Source: CAYYNQ01 sp964473105 (GTDB lineage Bacteria > Sumerlaeota > Sumerlaeia > MVZB01). From it: 34,636 bases of DNA. Below the pieces are notes generated by a model. The model was given only the letters and a program-made list of their open reading frames with translations, made no database searches and was not told the origin of the DNA. The translations under genes were made by a program, and so were the position numbers. The stretch lies in assembly GCA_964473105.1 (NCBI GenBank), contig CAYYNQ010000065.1, positions 1 through 34,636 on the forward strand, in the 5' to 3' direction. This document shows positions 24,854-33,257 of this stretch, piece by piece (the first letter of the stretch is position 1; each line of letters starts with the position of its first letter).

Positions 24854-25396
24854 ATGATGAGCCAGCACGAAAACAGTTCCCAGGATCACGAGGGTCCCCA
24901 TATCGTTCCGATGTGGCTATACTGGGGTGTGTTCATTGGCCTGCTGTTCGGGACAACCATTACGGTTCTGGCTGCAACGGTTGATCTCGGTCCGATCAAT
25001 ATTCCCCTTATGTTGGCCATAGCGACCTTCAAGGCCTCACTGGTTGCACTGTTCTTCATGCATTTAATCTGGGATGATAAGTTGAACCTTATCCTGTTTA
25101 TCTCGGCTATCGGTTTCATCGTGATATTTTTCGTGTTTACGATGCTGGACCCCATGACTCGTGGTGCTGTTGATCCTGATGTCGAGCGTGAGATTGTTCC
25201 CGAGCAATACCGTATCAATATATTCGACCTGAGTGAGGAGGAACTGGATCCTCTGCGGCCTTATATCGGACATCACGGCGACGAAATCCATCATGGCGCT
25301 GCCGGGAGGGATGGGAAACAACCCGGCGACTTGAATCACGTCAAAACCGTGCAAGATGACGCGGATGGAGAAGATCACGACAGGCATGACCACTGA
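24854..25396 (+). CDS. ctaF: Cytochrome c oxidase subunit IV (CtaF-like) with His/Asp-rich tail
   Basis: This small oxidase subunit has three membrane helices within about 20-110 (MWLYWGVFIGLLFGTTITVL, then MLAIATFKASLVALFFMHLIW, then LFISAIGFIVIFFVFTML). The motif FKASLVALFFMHLIWDDKLN is typical of prokaryotic subunit IV. The last 70 or so residues form a soluble tail rich in His, Asp and Glu (HHGDEIHH, GEDHDRHDH). ATG 24854 has AGGA six bases upstream and lies one base after the ctaE stop. The frame also extends to TTG 24839 inside ctaE, which is less likely. The tail might bind metal, but that is speculative. Confidence 0.9.
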   Translation: MMSQHENSSQDHEGPHIVPMWLYWGVFIGLLFGTTITVLAATVDLGPINIPLMLAIATFKASLVALFFMHLIWDDKLNLILFISAIGFIVIFFVFTMLDPMTRGAVDPDVEREIVPEQYRINIFDLSEEELDPLRPYIGHHGDEIHHGAAGRDGKQPGDLNHVKTVQDDADGEDHDRHDH

Positions 25397-25418
25397 TGCC
25401 TGACCGGACTGGAAGATT

Positions 25419-26780
25419 ATGGGCTTGACTCAATCCGGACTGATAGATTCCGAATCGGTTGGTACACAATATTCCGTCCATTCCCGCGGGCTAAGAACAC
25501 GGAGAATGGACTGGGTCTGGGTTCCCCTGCCGGTGTTGATCCTGATCTACCTCCTGGCACTACCCTTTAACTTATCGAGGGATCCGGGTTACATGGCGCT
25601 CAGGACCGATCTGGCCGGATGGCCGATGCTCGGATTCAGCTTTGCCCTGCTCGGGCTGGCTCTCAACTGGGTTTCCCAGATCGGTAGGGAAAGAGATGGC
25701 GGTATTTTTCTTGTCACGATGGCTGTGCCTGCAATAGCTGTCAGCGGAGTATCGGCCGCCATGTTCATGGATCCGGCAGGTGCTTATTCTGGCGGGTTTC
25801 CATGGCTGTCCTGGGTTTTTGTAATCTGTCTGATTTGTGTACTTGCGCTGGCAACCTGGCATTACCGTAAAATCCGTCTTGTTCGGGATACTGACGGCTT
25901 GAAATGCATGTCGATCCGGGAAAAGTGGTTGAATTTCTGTGTCCTGACGAAAGCCGGGTTGAATGGACTTGTTTTGGTGGCCGTATTTGTGGGTTTTTAT
26001 GCAGCTTCGCATGTTAAATTCGATTTCTGGCTTTGTTTGAGAACGATGGCGGGGACAGCCATGGTTGCGATGGGCGCGAGTGTCTTCAACCAATTGATTG
26101 AATACCGATCCGATGGAAGAATGAACCGTACGGAAAATCGTCCTCTATTGACCGGGAGGATAACGCCCCTGTCTGCAGCATTGTTGGGTAGCATATTTTC
26201 CGGGGCGGGGCTTTTGATTCTTTGTCTGACTGTAAACCTTCTGTCCGGTTTCCTTGCAGCGATGTCGCTGGCGATCTATCTTTATCTTTACACACCATTA
26301 AAAAAAATCAGTACGATTAATACTCTGGCTGGCGCGATCTCGGGTGCATTGCCCCCGGTGATTGGATGGGTGGCCGCTTGTGGCCGGATCGAGGCTGGGG
26401 CAATTGCACTATTTTTTATTCTTTTCCTCTGGCAAATCCCTCATTTCCTGGCAATTGGATGGAAGTATCGCGAGGAGTATTGCCAGGCTGGTTTTTGTAT
26501 GTACAGTGGCCTGGACTCCCGGGGCAGGGCAACCGCATTACAGGCTCTGCTATACACCTGTCTGCTTCTTCCGGTTAGTATCACCCCGTTCATATATGGT
26601 TTTGCAGGTGGGCCATATCTGGTGTCGGCAATCATCCTAGGGTCCTGTTTTATCATGATTTGCCTTCGTTTTATGTTTAGGGCAGATACTTGGACAGCTC
26701 GTGTGCTTTTTTTATCCTCAATTATTTATCTGCCCCTGTTGTTGTCTGCACTTGTCCTGAATATTACCCCTGACTCCTGA
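25419..26780 (+). CDS. ctaB: Protohaem IX farnesyltransferase (haem O synthase) with an N-terminal four-helix extension
   Basis: The C-terminal 290 or so residues (from about 165) are CtaB, which adds a farnesyl group to haem B to make haem O for the oxidase. Family motifs are NQLIEYRSDGRMNRTENRPL (first Asp-rich site, in the N-x-x-x-E form), YTPLKKISTINTLAG followed by PPVIGW, and LWQIPHFLAIGWKYREEY. The first 160 residues are not part of normal CtaB. They hold about four membrane helices (33-50, 67-86, 95-115, 128-147), with no haem-ligand histidine pattern like CtaA. The frame is continuous across the join and no Shine-Dalgarno precedes Met164, so this is a real fusion rather than two genes. 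GGAAG precedes ATG 25419. Confidence 0.93.
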   Translation: MGLTQSGLIDSESVGTQYSVHSRGLRTRRMDWVWVPLPVLILIYLLALPFNLSRDPGYMALRTDLAGWPMLGFSFALLGLALNWVSQIGRERDGGIFLVTMAVPAIAVSGVSAAMFMDPAGAYSGGFPWLSWVFVICLICVLALATWHYRKIRLVRDTDGLKCMSIREKWLNFCVLTKAGLNGLVLVAVFVGFYAASHVKFDFWLCLRTMAGTAMVAMGASVFNQLIEYRSDGRMNRTENRPLLTGRITPLSAALLGSIFSGAGLLILCLTVNLLSGFLAAMSLAIYLYLYTPLKKISTINTLAGAISGALPPVIGWVAACGRIEAGAIALFFILFLWQIPHFLAIGWKYREEYCQAGFCMYSGLDSRGRATALQALLYTCLLLPVSITPFIYGFAGGPYLVSAIILGSCFIMICLRFMFRADTWTARVLFLSSIIYLPLLLSALVLNITPDS

Positions 26781-26800
26781 TAACGTGTAAATCCTGATCC

Positions 26801-27337
26801 GTGAAATTATTGGTTGTTGTTGCATTCGTCTGGACATGTTGGGAAATAGGTTTGCCCGATTGGATATCCGATTATGGTTGTAATTACGAATCCCCGGTGG
26901 TGTTAATATCCATCATGGAAATATCCTGCTTACCTGCCCTCAATGCCCTCCTTAACGCCACTGCGTTTTTTCTGCTTGTGTCGGGTTGGGTTTGCATTCG
27001 ATCGGGAAATAAAGTTCTTCATGGCTGGTTCATGGGCGGCGCTTTCTTGGTTTCAATGATATTCCTGATATCTTACCTGACTTATCATTTCATCTCAGGT
27101 CATCGGGCCTTCCAAGGCATGGGATGGATCCGGCCCGTCTATTATCTGATCCTGATCACGCATATCATCCTTGCGATGGGAGTCGTTCCGCTTGCGCTGG
27201 CTGCCCTCTGGTATGCGGTACGGCGTCGTTGGGAAAGGCATGTCAAGATTACCCGTATCCTGTTTCCTGTCTGGATTTATGTTTCAGTCACCGGGGTTGT
27301 CATATATCTGTTTCTTTACCGGTTATCCTTTTCCTGA
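26801..27337 (+). CDS. DUF420 membrane protein
   Basis: This 178-residue membrane protein is of the DUF420/YozB family, commonly encoded beside caa3 oxidases and suspected to aid oxidase assembly. Family segments are LPALNALLNATAFFLL (44-59), SYLTYHFISGHRAFQG (about 91-106), GWIRPVYYLILITHIILA and FPVWIYVSVTGVVIYLFLY. Conserved histidines in HFISGH and THIILA could bind metal. The start is uncertain. GTG 26801 gives an extra N-terminal hydrophobic stretch, while ATG 26915 begins just before the conserved domain; neither has a strong binding site. It is the last gene of the respiratory operon. Confidence 0.88.
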   Translation: MKLLVVVAFVWTCWEIGLPDWISDYGCNYESPVVLISIMEISCLPALNALLNATAFFLLVSGWVCIRSGNKVLHGWFMGGAFLVSMIFLISYLTYHFISGHRAFQGMGWIRPVYYLILITHIILAMGVVPLALAALWYAVRRRWERHVKITRILFPVWIYVSVTGVVIYLFLYRLSFS

Positions 27338-27654
27338 AAGATGTCGGCAAACACCCATTTCCCCCGTTCCTGTCCCGGCCATTAACCCGCCCAGGGGGGT
27401 AAACCGTGGGTACATATAATCCCCCGGAGAACAGAATGTCAGCGGGAGTATTTCATTTGGATGTTGCCCCAGAAACGTATTGCTCCCGTCTTGGTAGGGG
27501 CGGGCTGGCACAGGGGGGATTATGGTGCATCCTGACACACTATATTCACCAGATTATTGGACGATTTCAAGATGGGCGAACTGAGCTGGTTGTAGAGACA
27601 GAGCTGGACCGGCATGGTATTGGAGGTTTGGGAAACTCATCGGGTGGGGGCCGA
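27338..27654. other. Spacer between the convergent DUF420 and acpS genes
   Basis: I find no clear terminator in this 317-base gap. On the minus strand a frame starting at ATG 27658, overlapping the acpS stop as ATGA, is open to 27323 except for one TAA at 27556-27554 (34 codons before it, 76 after). It has no family I recognise and is Pro/Gly-rich toward its end. It may be a decayed gene or chance. Confidence 0.45.
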
Positions 27655-28038
27655 TCATGTGGATTCGATCAGGACAACAGCTCCTGCCAAATGTTTTTCG
27701 TGTGTCAGGCTGACATGGATTGTCATCCCTCCCTGACGAGCGAATTGTTTCAGTGCCTCCCCGTGTAGATGTACTCGTGGAATTTCACCCGGTTTCCTGG
27801 TTATCTCGATATCCCTCCAAGTGATGCCATGTGCGATACCTGTGCCCAATGCCTTTGATATCGCCTCTTTGGCGGCATACCTGGCGGCAAGTCCCGGGAC
27901 TGGATCGCGTTTTGTGAAGCAGAATGACGCCTCATCGGGTGTGAAACAACGTTTCAGAAACCGTTCACCAAAGCGATCCACTGTTTTTCTGAGACGTCTG
28001 ATGTCTATAAGGTCAAAGCCATTCGCGATAACCGGCAT
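27655..28038 (-). CDS. acpS: Holo-[acyl-carrier-protein] synthase
   Basis: AcpS moves 4'-phosphopantetheine from coenzyme A to a serine of acyl carrier protein in the cytoplasm, making it active for fatty-acid synthesis. The magnesium ligands Asp9 (GFDLIDI) and Glu58 (AAKEAISKALG) are both present. FTPDEASFC, the WRDIEI strand and SLTHEKHLAGAVVL at the end also fit. The 127 residues are standard. ATG 28038 is well supported by GGGAGG nine bases upstream. It follows the sensor gene by 23 bases on the same strand. Confidence 0.97.
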   Translation of the reverse strand: MPVIANGFDLIDIRRLRKTVDRFGERFLKRCFTPDEASFCFTKRDPVPGLAARYAAKEAISKALGTGIAHGITWRDIEITRKPGEIPRVHLHGEALKQFARQGGMTIHVSLTHEKHLAGAVVLIEST

Positions 28039-28061
28039 GGATCTTTACCTCCCGGACTATA

Positions 28062-29285
28062 TTAATCGGCCGTATTCTCGATGGAAATAATATTGGCCTG
28101 GGATGAGTCATTTACACAGGAGGGAAGATAAATCCGGAATGTTGTTCCCATCCCTTCCTCACTTTCCACCTCGAACCGGCCATGATGATCGGTGATGATT
28201 CCGCTGCTGATCGCCAGGCGGCCGATAAGATCCTGGCCCAGAATGGGCGGATTCTCACTCGCATAGCTGTCCCGGATCGACTTGGGCATGCCGAATTCCC
28301 TGATGAGGTTCAAATTCTCGCCGTGCTGATTCATCAACAACATGGAACCCTTCGCATGGAAACAGTGGTGGATCATTTCAAGGGACTGATCGACAACATC
28401 CGTCAGTCGCAAAGAAGATGAGCAGATTCGAGCAAGCTGATAGAGCGTTCGGTGTTGGTCTTCACTTTCGCGCAGTTGGCGTTCCAGGGCCTTCTGAGGA
28501 GTGATATCCCGGATCACGCCTTGAAACTCTATCGGCCGGTCCTTGTTGGTGGGATCATCGTCATGGATCAGGTGGGTCTTCCCAAATACAGCTCCCCCCC
28601 CATTCGGGGGACGGTATTCAATTTCAAAAGCCTCGGCCTTTTCCTCCTGTGCAACGGCGCGGGACAACAGCATATCGAAATCCCCGCGATTCAACCCTAA
28701 AACTTCAAAGATCGGGCGCAGTAATATCTTTTCACGGGATATTCCAAAAAACTGTAGCGCCGTTTCATTGATATCAAGCAATTTTCCCGATCGATCACAG
28801 ATAAATACCAGGTCCGGGAGTTTATCCGGCAGACCGCGATTCTTTGTCAGGGAGCCCTGAAATTCCTTCTTGAGTCTTTCCAGATCCCGGGTTGATTCAT
28901 GGTTTCTGATGGCCTTCAGCATGCTGTATCGTACGGTATTTTCAGTCAGCCCCCGAGCTTCGATGATTTCATAACGATCGGCATGGTCGTCAAGCATGCC
29001 AATCAAAACATCGAGATCCTTATTATTTGCGATCATGACTGTAGGCAAGCTGATGAATATACTCTTCAGCTTGCCGAACAGCTTATGGTGATCATCCTGA
29101 AGCGGATCCAGAACAAGGAGGGCAATATTGAAATGTGAGGATTCAACCTCCATGATTGCATCGTGCAGATTGGTTGTATTCGTGATCCGGAAATTATCAA
29201 ACTGGTTCTGTAGGCTATGCTCGATTAGTTCTTTTGTGGGATTCGAAGGGCTCAGGATCAGGCAGTGCAAGGCTAGTGTGTTCAT
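28062..29285 (-). CDS. Receiver-PAS-GAF sensor with truncated kinase domain
   Basis: This 407-residue cytoplasmic protein looks like a two-component sensor that lost its kinase core. Residues about 5-125 form a receiver-like domain with an Asp60 (LLVLDP) but without the usual acidic pair or the conserved Lys. Residues about 150-265 form a PAS domain (DLVFICDRSGKLLDINETA, VIRDITPQKALE). A GAF domain begins at about 278 (LYQLARICSSSLRLTDVV) and reaches GQDLIGRLAISSG at 350-362. There it joins IITDHHGRFEVESEEGMG and TTFRIYLP, which is the last part of a histidine-kinase ATPase domain. The rest of GAF, the HisKA helix with its His, and the N and G1 boxes are absent. It cannot autophosphorylate. 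ATG 29285 is preferred to TTG 29306. Confidence 0.85.
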   Translation of the reverse strand: MNTLALHCLILSPSNPTKELIEHSLQNQFDNFRITNTTNLHDAIMEVESSHFNIALLVLDPLQDDHHKLFGKLKSIFISLPTVMIANNKDLDVLIGMLDDHADRYEIIEARGLTENTVRYSMLKAIRNHESTRDLERLKKEFQGSLTKNRGLPDKLPDLVFICDRSGKLLDINETALQFFGISREKILLRPIFEVLGLNRGDFDMLLSRAVAQEEKAEAFEIEYRPPNGGGAVFGKTHLIHDDDPTNKDRPIEFQGVIRDITPQKALERQLRESEDQHRTLYQLARICSSSLRLTDVVDQSLEMIHHCFHAKGSMLLMNQHGENLNLIREFGMPKSIRDSYASENPPILGQDLIGRLAISSGIITDHHGRFEVESEEGMGTTFRIYLPSCVNDSSQANIISIENTAD

Positions 29286-29409
29286 ATCTGGAAACAATGG
29301 GCCCAAAGGATACCAAGATGGACTTTCTAAACCCGGTCCGCCCGCATGTTCGGAATTGGAGTTACATCATAACATGTCCTCGACGGTGTTGAGAAGCTGT
29401 CATTTGACG

Positions 29410-30588
29410 TTATCCGAGGAGTCTATGGTAAAGCTGGATATAGCGTGAACAGATTTTGTCCAGTGTAAAATTTTCATGGAAATATTTTTGTCCCGAGATC
29501 CCGTATTCGTCCAGTCGTGATCGATTTGTTGAGGCTTCATGAAGTTGTTCCGCAAGCCGGTGCGCATCGCCGGGTGGGTGGATCCAGCCATTTCTAGCGT
29601 GGCTGACAATTTCCCGGTTTCCGGCTATATCCGAAACGGCCAATGGAATTCGGTAACTCATGGCCTCGATCAGAACCAGGGGCAGGCCTTCACCGAACCT
29701 CGAGGGGAGAACGCAAATGTCCAGCCCGCTCGCAATGGACCATGGATTGTCCAAAAAACCCATAAAATGGATGTCATTGGAGAAACAGGACTTGCCTGCA
29801 ATATCCTGAAGTTTCTCAAGAAACCTCGTGCCTGCAAATTCACTGTCCCCGATCAACAGAAGGACCCCGCTATGGCCACTTTCCCGATAGCGACTAAACG
29901 CTTCAATGAGGACTTCGGGGCCTTTTCTCGGTCGCAACTGTGCAATCATGCCGACCATGAAAGTGTCTGTTGGATATCCGTTTTGCTCTAGCCAACGATT
30001 TAGGCCGGCCCGCTTGTGGGCGATCGTTTCGTTCGTGGGTGGCTTCACCCCGTTGGGGATCCAACTGATCAGTTCCGAGCGAACATTCTCCTCACGCTTG
30101 ATTCGTTCTGATTCCTCGCCGCTGACACAAACTATATGTTGTGTCCAGCGCCTTCCCATCCGCTCGATCCATGCCCTGACTGGATGACGGCGCAGGCCAC
30201 AGTTATCATCCAGTGCGATCGGCGAGTGAATCGTTGTGATATTGGGTATTCTGGTTTTTGACCCGATAATGCGTGATAGAAGATGTGTCCTGCTGGTATG
30301 AGCCTGCACCAGGTTATTACGACTGGATTCCATAACCCTACTGATGGATGATACAAGAGTTAAATCAAGTCGGTTTTGAGATGGGATGACATGAAAAGGC
30401 AACCCCGATTTTTCAAGAAATGTTGCGAGTCTTCCCCTCGACAGACAGATTGCGGAGGACTTGATTCCCTGTCTCAGTGATTCATCAATCAGGCGGAGGA
30501 CCATTTGTTCTGCGCCACCGAAATGACGCCCATCGAGCAGGTGTGTGACATTGATCTCTTTCCCGTTCACGGGTTTCTGGTTGCTCAT
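29410..30588 (-). CDS. Glycosyltransferase family 4 protein
   Basis: This is a GT-B retaining glycosyltransferase, probably in surface polysaccharide synthesis. DGRHFGGAEQMVLRLI (about 19-34) is the N-terminal acceptor-side motif. IAQLRPRKGPEVLIEAF (about 216-232) is the linker region of the donor domain. GEGLPLVLIEAM contains a complete EX7E. The 392 residues are normal. Its ATG at 30588 overlaps the stop of the preceding glycosyltransferase (ATGA), so the two are translationally coupled. Donor and acceptor are unknown. Confidence 0.92.
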   Translation of the reverse strand: MSNQKPVNGKEINVTHLLDGRHFGGAEQMVLRLIDESLRQGIKSSAICLSRGRLATFLEKSGLPFHVIPSQNRLDLTLVSSISRVMESSRNNLVQAHTSRTHLLSRIIGSKTRIPNITTIHSPIALDDNCGLRRHPVRAWIERMGRRWTQHIVCVSGEESERIKREENVRSELISWIPNGVKPPTNETIAHKRAGLNRWLEQNGYPTDTFMVGMIAQLRPRKGPEVLIEAFSRYRESGHSGVLLLIGDSEFAGTRFLEKLQDIAGKSCFSNDIHFMGFLDNPWSIASGLDICVLPSRFGEGLPLVLIEAMSYRIPLAVSDIAGNREIVSHARNGWIHPPGDAHRLAEQLHEASTNRSRLDEYGISGQKYFHENFTLDKICSRYIQLYHRLLG

Positions 30589-31694
30589 GCTGTACCTGCG
30601 TTCCCAAGATCGTCGAGCATTTCATTGGCCATGGTATCCCAGCTACGGCTGGCCGCGTAATTTCCTCCCTTCCGTGTTCGTTCCAGAATATCGATCCGTT
30701 GTTCGCAAAGCATTGCCGCCTGTTCCATCCAGGCACGGGGTGTATCCGCCAGTTGAACATAATCACCAAGGAAGCGGACAATATCCGGCAAAGATGTTGT
30801 GATAACCGGAACACCCGCTGCCAGATACTCCAGTGCCTTGACAGGGTAGAGGAACCTGTGTGCGCCGTGAATCTTATACGGGATCAGCCCCGCATCGAAA
30901 TGGCCAAGATAGGCCGGAAGGCGGCTGTATGGTTTGGGCCCAAGCGATCGAAGTCTGGGATGATCCGGTATTGCCGGACTCCGGCTGTTGGAGGGGCCAA
31001 TCAGTAGGACCCTCCAGCCGTGAGGGGATTCCAGAATGGCTTCGACCAGTCGCATGTCAAAGCGCTCATTGATCACGCCGAAATAACCCGCCAAGGGGCC
31101 GTCACCCGGCGGAAGTTCGGCCTGAACGGATGCTTTGTCCTTTCCGCTTGGGTGTGCGAAAAGAGCCGCATCGACCCCATTCGGTATAAAGTGAACATGA
31201 CGGTGACGGTCTTTTAATCGATCTGCGAGTGATGCGGTTCCTGTCCAGACACGATTTGCAGTTTTCAGTGCAGCCTGTTCAGCCTTCCTGAAATGTCCGG
31301 GATCATGGGCGGTCAAAGAGAGGTCATCCATGCAGTCGTAGACCCGTAACGATGTGTCCATGAAACTTGCAATAGGTGCCAGCCGGGGATCATTGAAGAC
31401 GACCAGGTCCCAGTGGCTTCGTTTCAACTTCGATGCAGATCTCGTCATGATCCAACGGTTGAGCTTTTCCATCCATATCAACCTCCCGGAACCGGGAAAG
31501 GCCGTTGCAAGGTGGATTCTGACATTTTCCGGGACATCAATGCCCGGTGAGATCTGGCGGTTTCTACGGTGAAGATAATCCGCACACAGGTAGGTTACGG
31601 CTATATTTTTCCTGCCGAATTCGACGGCCTGATGTTGAGGTCGCTGGAATGCACCGGTCCATTCTACGAATGATATGATCAGTGCTGAATCCAT
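30585..31694 (-). CDS. Glycosyltransferase, TuaH-like
   Basis: This is a GT-B fold glycosyltransferase similar in layout to TuaH-type proteins. The N-terminus has FVEWTGAFQRPQHQAVEFGR (FxxWxxxxQRPQ, typical of this group), then VVFNDPRLAPIA and VYDCMDDLS. The C-terminal half has HFIPNGVDAALF, GYFGVINERFDMRLVEAI and PVKALEYLAAGVPVITT. No classic EX7E is present, which is usual for this subfamily. I chose ATG 31694, with GTG 31700 as an alternative; both lie inside the end of the upstream gene. The product has 369 residues. Confidence 0.9.
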   Translation of the reverse strand: MDSALIISFVEWTGAFQRPQHQAVEFGRKNIAVTYLCADYLHRRNRQISPGIDVPENVRIHLATAFPGSGRLIWMEKLNRWIMTRSASKLKRSHWDLVVFNDPRLAPIASFMDTSLRVYDCMDDLSLTAHDPGHFRKAEQAALKTANRVWTGTASLADRLKDRHRHVHFIPNGVDAALFAHPSGKDKASVQAELPPGDGPLAGYFGVINERFDMRLVEAILESPHGWRVLLIGPSNSRSPAIPDHPRLRSLGPKPYSRLPAYLGHFDAGLIPYKIHGAHRFLYPVKALEYLAAGVPVITTSLPDIVRFLGDYVQLADTPRAWMEQAAMLCEQRIDILERTRKGGNYAASRSWDTMANEMLDDLGNAGTA

Positions 31695-32881
31695 TCCCAC
31701 AACTTGACGAAAAATTTTCTGTCCGCGGGGTGTCGAATCAGATCGTGAGGATAGAACAGGAGGTTATAAATGTTCAATAGTTGCTCGGCTGCAGCATGCC
31801 AGTGATACTGTTCGGCATTCGACTTGCCCTGATCCTTCAGATAATATCGCAGGGTGTCATCGTTCAAAATCCGGTCCAGCATGGCCGTTACCTCATCCAT
31901 GTTCGCGTGATCAACATATACGGCCCCATTCTGTCCCGCAATCTCAGGTAGTGCTCCCGAATCCGCGGCAAGCACCGGCAGTCCGGAAAGCTGAGCCTCT
32001 AGTATGGGGAATCCGAAACCCTCCTGCGGGCAGAGCATGAAGAAGGCGCTTGCATGATCAAAAACCACTCGACGACTTTTGTCATCAAGCCCGATGAGAA
32101 TCCGAATTCGATCTTTGAGGCGGTAACGATCGATAATCTTGTGAGTCTCATCCAGGCCCTGTTCGCCGTGGGTGTCAATAACGAACATCAGATTCTTGGT
32201 GGTTGGGTTTTCAGCAGTCAGCTTTGAGAAGCTGCGTATCATTCCTTCAATATTTTTTTCCTCTCGAATCGCGCCCGAATACAGAAGATATTTCTCCGGG
32301 AGTTCCAGACTTTCGCGAATCATTGATAAAGCCTTGGGGGCGTGATCCCTTTTGAACTGTTCACTGATTCCTGAATGAATGACAACAGATTTGTGAACGG
32401 CAGCGGGGAACAGTTCGCACAATTGTTGCCGTGTGGAACGTGAAACACATATGATCCATTTGGCACAACGCAGTGAAAACGGATAAAGGAGAAAGGACCT
32501 TATCCAGTGACCGGGACCGTGATATATACCCGTGGCACGATTTTCATTGGTGAATGGCGTCATATCGTGGGTTGTGATCAATACCGGGACCTGGATGCCC
32601 GGGGGTATGAACGGGTAATGGATATGCAGGAGATCGAAGGACTCACGGTTGATCAGTCGTTTCAGCCTCCTTGCCCCTGCAAAAGTCAGCGGCCGACCTT
32701 TCATCGGGACAACATGGAAATTCTCGCCTAGTTTAAGTTTTCTGTTCAGGCGGTCGCTGACAATGACCGTGTATTGATTTTCATCATCCATATCCGTAAG
32801 GGCCAAGAGTAAAGATTCGCTATAACGCGCCAATGCGGAGTGAGCGGCGCCCAGGAACCTAGCATCGATGGCTATTTTCAT
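31679..32881 (-). CDS. Glycosyltransferase family 4 protein (mannosyltransferase-like)
   Basis: This is a GT4 enzyme of about 400 residues. The start motif MKIAIDARFLG is typical of mannosyl- and rhamnosyltransferases. LLYSGAIREEKNIEGMIRSF marks the donor domain, and CPQEGFGFPILEAQLSGLPV gives the EX7E (EGFGFPILE). ATG 32881 was chosen because the family begins at MKIAID; GGAA lies nine bases before it. The open frame extends to 33058 over the upstream DUF507 gene without similarity. It leads a set of three overlapping glycosyltransferases, suggesting sequential building of one glycan. Confidence 0.92.
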   Translation of the reverse strand: MKIAIDARFLGAAHSALARYSESLLLALTDMDDENQYTVIVSDRLNRKLKLGENFHVVPMKGRPLTFAGARRLKRLINRESFDLLHIHYPFIPPGIQVPVLITTHDMTPFTNENRATGIYHGPGHWIRSFLLYPFSLRCAKWIICVSRSTRQQLCELFPAAVHKSVVIHSGISEQFKRDHAPKALSMIRESLELPEKYLLYSGAIREEKNIEGMIRSFSKLTAENPTTKNLMFVIDTHGEQGLDETHKIIDRYRLKDRIRILIGLDDKSRRVVFDHASAFFMLCPQEGFGFPILEAQLSGLPVLAADSGALPEIAGQNGAVYVDHANMDEVTAMLDRILNDDTLRYYLKDQGKSNAEQYHWHAAAEQLLNIYNLLFYPHDLIRHPADRKFFVKLWEWIQH

Positions 32882-32973
32882 GACTGGTTGTTCCATTGTC
32901 TGGGGAGAGGCCCTTGATCGAATCGTGCTGTAGTCGATGTCTGGGTTAATACCGGGGACCTTGATCCAATTTG

Positions 32974-33252
32974 TCAGGTCCGGCCGAACCGGTGGGCGAT
33001 TTCCTCTTTCTTCTTCCGGTAGAGGGCCTGGTATGCGAAAGAACCTTCCGGCGGGCATGTACTCATTGACGCCAGAATACGTTTGACTTCGCTGTCGATC
33101 TCGTCTTCACATTCGAAATATTCTAGGAATGGTTTTTCCACATAGGCCGTTAGCTGTCCAAGCCCCCCCATTTTTGCGGTGACATACCTTTTCTTCATTA
33201 GCTCGAAGGCGATTTTTCCTGCGATGGCATTGATTCTGTCTTCTGATAACAT
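32974..33252 (-). CDS. DUF507 family protein, second copy
   Basis: This small protein of 92 residues begins MLSEDRINAIAGKIAFELMK and has an acidic patch (ECEDEIDSEVKRIL) as in DUF507. It is rich in charged helices with no signal or membrane segment, so it should be cytoplasmic. The family has no established function that I know. It starts five bases after the stop of the first copy and is its diverged paralogue. The C-terminal third (CPPEGSFAYQALYRKKKEEI) differs from that copy. Confidence 0.85.
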   Translation of the reverse strand: MLSEDRINAIAGKIAFELMKKRYVTAKMGGLGQLTAYVEKPFLEYFECEDEIDSEVKRILASMSTCPPEGSFAYQALYRKKKEEIAHRFGRT

Positions 33253-33257
33253 CCTGT

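Noticed and set aside
27406..27768. Plus-strand frame of 120 codons overlapping acpS
   Set aside because: It is antisense to acpS over its last third, has no recognisable motif and no binding site.
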